A DNA stretch of 64,000 nt, taken from contig OX387190.1 in NCBI GenBank assembly GCA_947561395.2, positions 29,196,858 to 29,260,857 on the forward strand, read 5' to 3'. The notes below the pieces were generated by a model, which searched no databases, was not told the DNA's origin, and was given only the letters and a program-made list of their open reading frames with translations. The translations under genes were made by a program, and so were the position numbers. This DNA comes from Buxus sempervirens. Its lineage: Eukaryota; Streptophyta; Magnoliopsida; Buxales; Buxaceae. Below, piece after piece: positions 26,701 to 37,688 of the stretch (the first letter of the stretch is position 1; each line of letters opens with the position of its first letter).

Positions 26701-29700
26701 GCTGTTTGATTTGATGATTTGGGGGATCTTTATGATGAATATGTTGGATGTGCATGGGGATGGGAGGGTGTCCATCTTTCTTTTATTGAATCATGCAGTT
26801 TGTAACTAGTGACAACATACTCAAGGTAAAGCCTAGTCGTAAATATTATTATTTGTATCTTTTAGGAGGAATTTACCATGGGATGTTACTGTTCCATCTT
26901 ATGTTGAAAGCTATCTTGGAATGGAAATGCATTATGGAAGTTGAGAATAATTTATAGTAAGTGCAAAAGAAATGTAGAGAGAGATCTAGTCACTCCTTCA
27001 GCCTGCATAATATCATGATTTCCCAAGGACTAGAAGAGAAAAGCCCATTTCCTTTCGATAATGTTTCGTCGATTTTCCTACCTATATTATTTTAGCCCTT
27101 TCCATTTACTTACATATGAAACCAATTTAGCTTGGATGGTGAAGTGATAGGTCCCCAGTGCACATAAAAGCAGAGGAGAAAAAAAAATGAGAAAAGTAGA
27201 AAAAGCATATCATCTCTATGCAACAACCTTTTTGAATGTTTTCTGAAGTGTCAAATTTCCTGAAGTTGAAAATAGAAGTATAAGGCTGTGAAATGCAGAA
27301 AAAAAGGGATGGAGTCTTTTTGGAGAAGCTAATTGTGTAGATTATATTAATACATATAGATACAAGTATAACAGTACAGTTTTGTACCTCAAGATATCCA
27401 GAAAGTTACAAGTAATATTAACGGGAGTGGTCTGGTATGTTTGAGCGTCCAGTGTGTTCTTAGTTTTTTCAGTCCGGTGTGGCTGGGTTGTCCAGCTCTA
27501 CCCTTTCTTGTGGGGTTTCCAAGCATGATGTACATACTCACTCAAATTACTGTTTTTGAATCCTTTCATTTCAAAATTAACAGGGCTGTTTGTAATCATA
27601 TTACTGAATGATCTGGTGCTTTCTCAGTGGAGCCTGTGTTAGAAGATGAAGCAGTTGACTGATTTTCCCAGAAAATTCTTTTGACATGGAAACGTGATCA
27701 GAATGGGTTCTCAGTTTGCTAATGAATAGCAAGTGAGCATTTGTTCTTTTGAAAGAATCCAATGGTAAAGGGGAGAGTGTTGGAAACTCAACGCATTTCC
27801 TCATTCGGGTAGGAGATTGACAATTTTCTTGCCCATATAGAAGGAACTGAATAGATGGGAGTATATTCTCTGCATTATAGTTCTTTCCATCATGTCTATT
27901 GGGTGCACCATTTAGCTTGAAATCTTTGTATTCTTTTTGGTTCTCGGAGAACAACACGATATGTTTGACGCCCTTTGATGAGGAGGCTGATGTTGCTGTT
28001 ATCCTGGTTCATTACCCTGATAATTTTAGGTGGAGTCTCCCAATTTTTTGTATGTTGGAGAGCCCAGTCCATTCTCGGGAGGTGATTGAGCTTGATATTG
28101 GGAACACGCCTGTAATTGCCCGTCCTCTGTGTCAGCAGTGTTCTTTACCCCTCTGGAATCGTTTGTTAATATGCTTTCAGAGAGAAAAAGTTTGAAAATA
28201 GGGAGACTTAATCTTGCCATTCTCCTTGCCACACAGAAAAGGTGGCTGAGAGAAGGCAACCACCAAGGAATCTGGGTGGTTGTCCAATGTTGACCGCTTC
28301 ATCTTTGGGTGGAGTCAAACCTTGATTGCTATTGGAGAGGGATGTGGAGGCTTAGTGGAGATTGGATGCTTTTCTCTGAAGATTCTCTTATTGTATGTTT
28401 TGAGATCAGTGTGAAGGAAAGATACTCCTGCTATATCTCTAGATGTTTGGGGGTGAGAGATGGTGAAGAGTTTGTTCGAGTTATTGATTGAGATTGCACA
28501 TGGGATGATGAAGGCCTTTCATGTATCTGTGCTTTGGACTAAGGAGGTTGAAGATGATGGGTTGGCACCCTCCCTGCCGCATGGTAGTTTTAGAGTTGTT
28601 GTTGTGGCATGTAAGGCAAGGAAGGCTCAAGGGGTTTGTGTGGTAGAATTTTCAAATCCAACCTATTGCATGCATCCTTTACCTGTGCATACTGGTGAAA
28701 ACGAGGCGTACTTTTCTGAAAAGTGCCAGACCTATAAAAATTGAGTGTGGGATCATATGGCGGCTATGGCTGTCATATCCTAGGTGATATGGGTCTGTTG
28801 GAAAGATCCAATATCCATACTCTACCATACAACCCATGTAACCATACCCATAGTTATATGTATATGATCCCGTGTTTGTGTACAATAACTTCCAGTCTTA
28901 TAGGGGTGGATAGGACCCTCCAATGCTAATAGATCCTCCACAATGTTTATGTGATGATGTGGCTGAAGAACTATGCTGTCTATGGTCCACATCCATCATT
29001 CCAAGGCTATGTGACATCTATCATCCATGATCAAAATCCATCTTTGAGGCTATATGACGTATTATATTTAGCCAGTCCAAGGAACAAACATGAGAAGGAG
29101 CAAGGAATCCCTACAGCTTTTGTCTGGACTGTGCTTTTGTACAAGGTAAATACGACAGATGTGCTTCAATGGAAAAGGAAGTAGATGACTTTGTCTCCTA
29201 GTATGTGATTTTTATGTAGAAGGAGCGAGGAATCCCTAAAATACCTATTCATAAATTGTGCCTTCTTTAGACAGATATGGGACAGCATGTTGGGCAGATC
29301 AGTTACCTTGGGTGTTGCCTTCCTCAATCCTAGACCTCTTCCATGGCACTTCTTGGGCCTGGGTCAAAGGGGTAGAGCACTTTACTGGGTGGTGTTTCAG
29401 GCTATATTGTGGTTTATTTGGAGAGTGTAATTGGAGGATCTTTGAGGATATAGCTGCATCTGTTGAGGTGGGATTGGAGTCCATCAGGGCAGCCACGGTT
29501 TCCTGGATTTCTGGCTTGGAGAGCTTTTAAGGTATCACAAGGTCTGATATCTTGAGGGATTTAAGTCATATCATACTCCTCCCCCAGTCATAAAGAAAGT
29601 AGAGATATGGAGACCCCCAGTGATCGGATTCTGAAGCTTAATGTGGGATGGTTGTTCTGTGGTCAACTGGAGAACATCAGGTATTGGTGGGATCCTGAGG

Positions 29701-30229
29701 GATCACTCGAGAAAGATTGTTTTGCTTTGTAGCGGTCAGATAGAGGAGGAAGATGCTTTTAGAGTAGAGACCCTTGCAATTATCATGGGACTTAATCTTT
29801 TGCAAGGATACAAGGTTATTGCCAGTTTATAGTCGGGGGAGATTCTGCTATGGTTTTTTGCTGGATGAAAATGGAGATTCAAGGTCCTTCGAAGTTGCAA
29901 TATTTGATTCAACAAGCACGGTCCTTAGTTACCATGTTGAATGACTTGTTGAAGTATGTACTCAGATTGGGCAATGAGATAGCGGATTCCTTTGCCAAGG
30001 CAAGAGCTAGTAAATTTGACCATTTTGTAGGTTTGCATGTTGGTGATGTAGTGGGAGTAGGGTAGCTTTTATCTATTACCAATATGACATGGTATATGGG
30101 TTGGATGTGGTGGTGTAGAGAAGCCACCGAAGTTTCTTCCCTATATGGTATATACCCACCCTTCTTCCAACCTTAGTGACCCACGTCTTTTAACATTTTC
30201 CCTCTATATTGCTTAATAATTGATCCTTC

Positions 30230-30278
<49 letters not shown>

Positions 30279-33200
30279 TTCTCTCTCTAGTACCCGCAGA
30301 TATGAGCTATTCATTGAGTCTAGCAGCGTTGAAACCAGTGATGGTGTAATGCTTAATGCACGGATCTCCTAACCTAGAGATGAGGTGAAGGGCTATCTTG
30401 TTGTTGTTTTGGAACACCCCTCCTCGGTCTTGTGTGGGTGTCAAGGCCTGTTGAAGGGAATTGCAGTTGGGTTAGCAAAGAGAGGTTGCAAAGCTGTGAC
30501 CTTTGGCATGAGAGGTGTTGGTAGCCTAGCAGAAAGCATTCCCTGGTTTTTCTGAAGTAGGTGATGTTGTTGCCGTCTGCAATTGGGTCTGTCAAAATTT
30601 GTCTACTGATGGGATTCTGTTGCTGGGGTCTACTGCGGGTATTTCCTTCAAAAGGACTTACGTTCTTAGATTGCTTGTTTTAAAGGACTTGGATGACTAT
30701 TCTTGAGTTTTATGAAATTGGTATTTTATCTTTTTACAGAATTTGTTAGCGCCTTTGAAGTAATTTCTTGTTGGATTTGGGACTGGAGAATCTACTTGAC
30801 TTATTCTTTAGGATTTCGTATTCCTTGACTCTTGTGATGCATTTTCAGTTTTGTTAAATGGGTATTTCTTTAATTATGCTTCTGGCATTGTAAATCGACA
30901 TTATTTGTGTTAGCTCTATTGTTGGCTTTGTAAGATTCATTAGGTAGTTGGGGTTTTATTTTGGTGATGAGATTAGAATTCGGGTGCTGGATTTTTCAAA
31001 ACATAAATATATTTCCCATTTTTTTGGGTAAAGAAAGTCACAAGTTGATGAAGGGAAATGAAATTCAGTTCTTTTTTCCCTTCCAACTCTAAACTTCAGA
31101 ACAATTTTTTAATTGTAATGTCAAGTATTGGAAATATCCTTGAGAACATTGAAGATAACCCGAGAACTTTGTGATGGCATGGAGCCCAAACTGGTAATCA
31201 TAGCTCAGTGATTATGCACACACACTTGCATACACATATTCTGTCACTTTATATTGTCATCATAAGCCAGTTCCCACCAAAGTGGGTTGGAAACACGAAT
31301 CTTGTCTCTCCATCTCGCTCTATCAAAAATCACACCTTAAGTTAAGCTACATATTTGTAAGTTAACTTTCATTTTATTTTAACAATTGCAATGCTTCTGG
31401 TCTTTAGGTTAAGTTATATCTGCCTTTTTATGACAACAATTTTATGTTACCTCTGAAATGTGTGATAATAATTTCTTAGACAGGAGTACATGGGCGGATA
31501 TTATCATCAGATGGTGGAAAACTTTTTCCTGCCTCTATCATCATCAAGGGAATAAACTACACAGTATGTTTGCTAACCATGTCAATATATTCATGCTTGT
31601 CCTAGAAGTTTTTGCTTCTCTTGTGATTATTTTATATATGGAAATCACCTTTTTAGCTTGTTACTTTCCAAGTGGTGTTGGTTGTTGAATATGTGTTACT
31701 TGATTCCTGGCCATGTAAACATGTTAGACTATCATTCAGAAGTTAGCACGATAAAATGTTGGTAGACCATTTATTTTATGAACTTTTTATGAACTGGTCA
31801 CATAGTTTCAGTCACCATATATTGATCATTGTGGCACGTGAGATTTTGTTATTGCAGCCATCCAGTGGTAGCAATAATTGCTTTTGTGTGCACCATGCAA
31901 TGCCACATGCTGGTGCTATCAAGAAACTTTAACCATATCATGACTGGCTGACGGATAGTTCTTTGCAGAATTGTTTATCTTTAAACTTTGTATTGACAGG
32001 TAAAAGCTGGTAGAGAATATGCAGATTACCATCGTATGCTTGCACCGGGCGAGAGCTATGAAGGTACTTGCTACCATTAACAATTCGCAACCTCATTATT
32101 TCACAACATAATTCTTTTTACTGTTTCGCGATATCATGACTTAATCTGAAGGTAACTGGAATTTTGTTTTACTGCTGGTTAGCGTTTTTTTGTTTTTTGA
32201 GGTTGCACTGTAAGCATCAAAATTCTTGGTAGCTACATAAATTCATCCAGTGTCCTGGGATTTCTGGTCCTTGAGCATATCTCAACAGTTTGTTGGTAGT
32301 AAATGGATCGGTACTGACGATAAGAGGAAGAATGTTACATGCATAACTGATCCATTGTAAATTGCAGAATGTGGTCTTTTATTTCTAGATGCAGTATGAT
32401 ACATGAATATCTCTTGCCAGAATCTTGCAAGCTTATAACTATTCAGTAGATGAGTAACCAGTATTAGAAAGATAATGTCATCTGATTTTCAACTTTGGAG
32501 CAAGTTGATCATTTTCTGGTACATTCAAAGTTTATATTTTTGAGAAAATTGGATTGATCTTCCTGTGAAGTATTAAAAACTGCATGACTTATTCTTCACC
32601 AGTTTGATGGGCTACATTACAAAATCATATGAGATTCCTCCTCCAGCTATTCATTTAAAAGTATACCCTGAACAGAAGGAAAAGGAACAGAGGACATTAT
32701 ATTTTAGGAATCATAGGCTTTTTTTAGTTAGTATTGCCTGTCAGCTGTCATCCATTCAAGAGGTAAAAAGAGAAAAATAAAAAATAAAAAATTGTAAGGC
32801 CAGATCTTTTATGTCTGGGTCACATATATGGTTTCCATGTTATAGCATGGACAAGATTTTATTTTATTTCTTGGTTGTTGGGGAATGAAGATTCTCATGT
32901 TAAAAGGATTAACAAAGTTTATGGGAACTGATTAGCCTACCAGGGCTTGAGACTGCTATTAACAGACTGATGGATTTATATATTACATATAAAGCTATGT
33001 TGCAGAAAGTGAAGGATATATGATTAAATTTAAGTGACTGCTAGAAGACTGTCTCTGCTTGATTTGACAGTTTGGACAACATAAAATATTCGACGTGAGA
33101 TAGAAGCTTAAACAAGAATCAACTGAAATGGTTTAGCACCTTTAATGAATGATGGGACATTGTAGTGAGAATGATTTTATACAAGTTGAAATTCATCAAG

Positions 33201-36200
33201 GAGCAAGAGCAATGCCTAAGATATATTCAGAAAAAAATAAAAAGAGAGCAAGGCATAAGATGAGGTGTACACTTTTTGGTAAGGGACATCACATGATACA
33301 ATATGGTGGAAGACATGATTTTTTATCAGATAGAATGGTGGAACAGAATTCTGGCTGCTGACTCTACATAATTGGAAGAGGCATTGTTGACTGGTTGTGT
33401 TGGTGTTGATTTTACATTGGCTTGGACAGGGAACATTTGTGTGTTTGAGAGGCAAATTGGCTCTTTATTCTTCTTATTTCTTTTCATTTTTCTATGATTT
33501 TTATTTTTTTTTCCTGGTGAGAGTTAAAGTTTTTAGGTTCATAGCCTGCGTATTGAGTTCAATATGTTGTTTCTTTAAAATTTTAGAAGTTCCTTCACTT
33601 TGTCATACGTGTGAGTCAATCCCCACTCCGTGTTCTGCTGTCCATTTTTCCCTTGTTACGCAAAATTCCTTCATTCTGCAAAATCTTACTATTCTTTCGC
33701 ATAACAGACATAAGCAATCAAGGAAGTGACTGTTGTTGTTTACTTTGTTTTGGGAGTAATAGACCCTTACCCAGTTTTTAGATCTGAAAAATGAGTTTCT
33801 AGATCAGTGTTGACTTGCTCTGGAAAGTTGCATAAAACCAAGGTATTAATTAAATATTGCTATTGCTAGATATATCACCCCCGAGGGAAAGGGGAGATAT
33901 CTCTTGATGTATCAAGGGAAATTTCAATATCGTCTAAAAAGTTATTCACATATATAATTTATCTTACATAATTTGTCACGAAAATGTCTAATTAGACATA
34001 AATTGGAAGTTCTACACTTAAAACATTGCAATAAAATTCAATGCAAATATTTAACAACATAAATCCAAACCATGCAGCTCAAGGCCACCTGATTCCTCTA
34101 AGGCTCAAATTTTTTGACACTTTTTCTGCAAAAATTTATTTATTATTTATATATCAAAAATCTGAAACCATTGAAAATCGTTTTTGTTTGAAAAAATCTT
34201 AAAAATGTATAGTTTTCACAAAATATTTATGATAAACAAGAATTACTTTTTCTGACTAATTCAAAGTATAATCTTATATATTGTAATTATTAGACTTATA
34301 AGTTATAAATGTACATGAAATGTATTGCTTCCTTCACATATAAAAATTAAACTACTCCATCACATACATATAATGCATTTCCTAACAATTTAATGGAAAA
34401 TAAATTAAAGAAAACACCAAAAAAAAAAAGAAAGGAAAAAGAAAAAAAAGCGGAAACATGTATTCACTTGCTTTCTTTTTATGACTGCATCAAATTTCAT
34501 TAAATCTTTGTCGAAAAGGCTTTCTGATTCAGGATTTCACAAATATGCAAAAAAAGTTATTAAAGAATAAAACTCCAATTGTTTAGTAGTGTGTTAAGAT
34601 CTTAAGCATTTATGGTGGATTGAAACATGGGAAATTTCCCTTATTCAACCTCTCATAATGACCTATTCATGTTATCAAAAGGGATATATCGCCAATGTCG
34701 CAATATATGACTTGATATTACGATATATTGCCTAATAAATTGTAAAATTAAAATTACATCTTGGATTTATATCACCTCCTAGATGAAGGGGATATATTAT
34801 ATCGCTCAATGTATCAAGTGATATATCTATATTTAAAACCATGCACAAAACCAAGTTGAATACAATGTGTATAATAATGGCAGACGTATTATTAAATAAA
34901 GTGGCATGTGCTATACGAGCAGCTTCTAGGGATGCTATAATTTGGTGAAAACTGGCAAGTTGTACATAACAAGTGGTCTAGAAGACAGGGTAATTATGTA
35001 ATTCAAATACATGGAAGAGCCTTTTTCCAGGATTAGACTCTTTAGTCACATAAACTCTTTTTCACTGGAAATTGGGAATGGATTCTTTTAATATGGCTGT
35101 TTGCGCTTGGAGTTTTAAAAAAATGTATCGTAATGAGCATGTAAATGGATGCTACCAGTCTCAAGTCCATCTGTTGTTTTCAGAAATCAGCATTTTTCCA
35201 TGTAACCTGATTGCATGTGGACATTGCTAATTTATGCTTCGCTTGTTCAGTGAGCACTTTGCACAAGCTCACACAGCTTGCTAGTTTCAACTTTGGAGTA
35301 GCCCTCATGGTTTGTTCCCTGAGAACATTTTCTCAACCACTCAGTATCATGGTTTCAAGCAGCAACCAATATGTATTAGCATCAGCTTAGAATGATCCAA
35401 TTCTAACCCTTGATACCATGGCTTCTTATGAAACTATTATATTGGCAATTTGGCATGGTATCATCATTGGATGATATGTAATGATATAGACCAATACGTA
35501 TTGTTTGGCCCTTCAGCAAAAAATGGTCAAACTTGAGATGCTATTTTTGGTATTCTCAACCTTATTTCTGCGCCCCCCGCCCCGCCCCGCCGCCCCCACC
35601 ACCCCCCCCACCCACCCCCCCACCCCAACCCAAAAAAAAAATCATCTCTTGTAAGCTTTATTTGCAATTTCCACAATGCGAATCAAAGCTTACACGACAC
35701 AGATGTGACAAAACCAAACAAAGAACTTACATTACACATCTGACATTTCAATTGATTATTTGATTAACTTTGCTATACTTATAATTTTCTAATAATATTT
35801 TGGAAATAGTAGGTTTACAATGTAATTATATTAATTTCTCAATTTATTTATCTATTTATGTAAATTTTTTTTTTTATTTTGAAATTTTCTTCTGTAAATC
35901 AGGTCAAGAACCCAATATCAGCCATTACTATTGGTACGGCTGAGTCAAATCATATTGGCCTCAAAGCGATTCCCAGGCCAATACTGAATTTTACTCTTTA
36001 TGGCTGTCATATTTTTAGTGCTTGATCTATGCAAGTCTCCATCCACTTATTATTCCTTAGGAACTATTCAATTCTCCATCCTCTTAGTTCGTCTTGTTTA
36101 TGAATGTGTACCCAGACTAGTATTTATAAACATGCACTTATTTTCTGGATTCATTTGTTTGCTTGCATTAGGTAATAATTCTATGGTTCCTTGATATAAT

Positions 36201-36552
36201 TCTAATCTAAATCTAAAAACTGTGGCTTGTAGTTATGGTTACCATGCCTGGTTACAAATCTAAGAGAACACATATCTTGCTGGAAGATGAAGCCATGAGT
36301 GTGGATTTCATTCTTGATCCAGAAAAGGAGTACTCAGGCAAGCTGAAGCAACTACAAAGTGGCTGTGATTGCAGATGTGACTATAAATATAAGCTTGAAC
36401 TGCTAGAATTTCTGGAAGGGACACATTGGGAAATTTCTCTCGTTGTGGCTTTTATTTTGGCACTCCTGTGCTTCTTATTGCGAAGGAGAGTGAGATTGAA
36501 CCTTCCAAAACATAAATCTGTAGTGGGGCAAAAAAGGCCAGTGGTAGTGTAA
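14397..36552 (+). CDS. SOL1: SOL1-like zinc carboxypeptidase (M14, carboxypeptidase D type)
   Basis: Membrane-anchored carboxypeptidase; Arabidopsis SOL1 trims a C-terminal Arg from CLE19 precursors in the endosomal system. Fifteen exons: 14397-14508, 14767-14824, 14930-15022, 15273-15303, 15425-15481, 17733-17828, 18283-18405, 18592-18696, 20252-20298, 24294-24419, 24590-24692, 26428-26490, 31480-31563, 32000-32063, 36233-36552. They sum to 1482 nt (493 residues plus stop), with GT-AG ends and consistent phases. A signal peptide is at residues 1-28. Zinc ligands are His123 and Glu126 (GNVHGDEPVGRE) and His224 (LHGGALV); the catalytic Glu is probably Glu306 in FELTLEISD. A transthyretin-like domain follows, then one membrane helix (about 455-472) and a basic tail. 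Length matches the Arabidopsis protein, so the gene looks intact. Oddity: 22 kb long, because introns 5, 9, 11, 12 and 14 are large and carry transposons. Confidence 0.96.
15482..17732 (+). other. SOL1 intron 5
   Basis: A 2.25-kb AT-rich intron. It has an 18-base A run near 16,962-16,979. No insertion with clear ends and no coding fragment was recognised. Confidence 0.6.
21174..24183 (+). mobile_element. Non-autonomous Helitron-like element in SOL1 intron 9
   Basis: The block begins with TC followed by a TA repeat (21174-21202) and AAGCAGAGGACC, an arrangement seen at plant Helitron 5' ends. It ends with CTAG (24180-24183) followed by T. About 10 bp before that lies a weak hairpin, CCCGTGC-TTA-GTACAGG (24154-24170). 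The host bases at the junctions are A and T, as expected for Helitron insertion, and there is no target duplication. The interior is about 3 kb, very AT-rich, with no Rep/helicase coding. SOL1 splice sites on both sides remain intact. The ends are by pattern only; a composite of other AT-rich repeats is the alternative. Confidence 0.5.
23669..23757. repeat. Compound TG/TA microsatellite
   Basis: A (TA)n-(TG)n tract is followed after AAAGAAAA by a roughly 50-base pure TA run, inside the Helitron-like element in SOL1 intron 9. It produces spurious Tyr-Ile and His-Thr open frames. Confidence 0.95.
25231..25990 (+). mobile_element. 5'-truncated LINE in SOL1 intron 11, with target duplication
   Basis: A 760-bp insertion flanked by perfect ATGGCTCGTG repeats (25221-25230 and 25991-26000) and ending in an A-rich tail (about 25,982-25,990). 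Its open frame (25290-25706, 138 codons) is the zinc-binding end of a plant LINE reverse transcriptase. It starts with a Cys-x2-Cys motif and HxxxC-like spacing, followed by the usual VVWHIWLERISRIF segment. No RNase H domain follows. It is in the same orientation as SOL1 and lies wholly in the intron, so it need not disturb the mRNA. Confidence 0.88.
27540..28740 (+). other. Coding-like but broken sequence in SOL1 intron 12
   Basis: Three plus-strand open frames of 60-98 codons (27899-28195, 28309-28491, 28460-28744) have a GC content and codon texture unlike the surrounding intron. They are rich in Trp and hydrophobic residues (for example CYWRGMWRLSGDW). They resemble the decayed first protein of a retroelement, but I do not recognise the family. 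They may belong to the LINE remnant that follows. Confidence 0.3.
29258..30065 (+). mobile_element. Decayed LINE fragment (RT zinc-binding plus RNase H) in SOL1 intron 12
   Basis: Three short frames form a frameshifted LINE tail. 29258-29530 has the PSSILDLFHG...W and NWRIFED-AASVE pattern of the RT zinc-binding region. 29641-29832 has the GIGGILRDHSRKIV motif of RNase H, and 29850-30065 has the closing GNEIADSFAKA motif. Several frame breaks make it inactive. No clear poly-A tail or target duplication was found. It is plus strand and a second LINE-derived piece within SOL1. Confidence 0.75.
30231..30290. repeat. CT microsatellite in SOL1 intron 12
   Basis: An almost pure (CT)n run of about 45 bases (to 30,276), followed after TATTT by a short CT block. 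Confidence 0.95.
33867..34826. repeat. Diverged direct repeats with GATATATC core in SOL1 intron 14
   Basis: Blocks at about 33,871-33,925 and 34,769-34,825 share ATATCACC..., AAGGGGATAT and TGATGTATCAAG/CAATGTATCAAG in the same order and orientation, about 900 bp apart. A third region near 34,680-34,730 repeats the GATATATCG theme. They may be the ends of an old AT-rich transposable element; no coding sequence lies between them. Confidence 0.45.
35570..35632. repeat. Poly-C / quadruplex-prone tract in SOL1 intron 14
   Basis: About 60 bases made almost only of C with single G, A or CA interruptions, followed by an A run. The complementary strand has more than eight G runs of at least three separated by one or two bases, a strong quadruplex pattern. 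The 76-codon proline-rich frame through it is an artefact of composition. Confidence 0.9.
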
Positions 36553-37688
36553 AGCTATCAGTGGTAAATTGAAGGGCTAACTTGTACATTATTCATTTAT
36601 ATTTCCAGTGAAAGTTCATTATACACATGCCCTTTTGTCCGGTAAACTTTCTTATGTATCTCAAAGGCAACCAAAACCCTCACAAAAATACTAATAGGGG
36701 ACAAACCAAATATCCAGAAAAGAAAGCCAAATAGTAAACAGAAAAAGAGAGAGGGGGAGGGAGCGAGTGAGGCTGTTTATATTCTTCGGAGAGTAGTGTT
36801 CCTTTAAGGACCTAGTCTCATTAGCTGCTAGAGCTGGACAATAAGCACAGAATTTGTCATAGAAATGATCATTATTAACTATTTCTTCTGGCACTAGATC
36901 TGAGACAACTAAAGTCTCTGATGCTACCAAGATGGTTTGAAGATGATTTCTTCAGGAATATTAGACATACTTCTGGTGCTTCACCAATTTCTCAAATCAC
37001 TTTCTTCGATGTTTCATTTAGTTGACAATGTTACTTATTTGATACCACTGGTTATTCTTTGCGATCATCTTTTAATGACCATCCCATGCACAACTCCTTG
37101 GGTGAAGTGGTATAAAGACTGAAGGGAAGAATGCACATGCCATTTTAGAAGTGGGAAAAGGTATGTTCACTCTCTAAAATTTACATGCTCGATGCAAAAT
37201 AAATTTTGTAGAAACCTCCCCTAAACAAGATGCTTTTATTTTTTCTGTGCGCTATATAAATATGGTTCACCTGCTTGTTTATTTGGGATGTACCCTTGCT
37301 TGGTCACTTTATTTTCTTCAATCTGAAGTATAACTTGCCAACAACCCAAACCATATAAGAAGATTCAGCCATGGCTTGCTGAACTAGAACCATAAGGTAA
37401 TGTGCATGTTTTAATTCATGAGCTCTTGGTTATATCAGAAGACTAATAAAATTTTTATGATTTCTTTAGGCAACTGAAACTTGGTTGATTGGTGCCCTCA
37501 ACATGTGCATATTTTCTGCAATTTAGTATACTAATTTGCCTTGACACTCCAGATTTGGTAAATGAATTCTAAAATTCAAATCATTAATAGACATGATTAT
37601 TCTTCTAGAAAATGATTGTGTACTGCAATTTTTTTGTTTATTACGTTAGTGTGTAATAAACTCGTGATCAACTGGAGATTGATCATAG
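36553..37688. other. Shared 3' region between convergent SOL1 and TAR genes
   Basis: 1.1 kb between two stop codons facing each other. It should hold both 3' UTRs. T-rich and A-rich stretches suit polyadenylation but no single signal stands out. The open frames here match nothing known. Confidence 0.5.

Noticed and set aside
30231-30290. CT tract as a GAGA-type promoter element
   Set aside because: It lies deep in an SOL1 intron with no start site nearby; simple microsatellite.
35533-35763. Proline-rich 76-codon open frame
   Set aside because: Created by the poly-C tract in an SOL1 intron.
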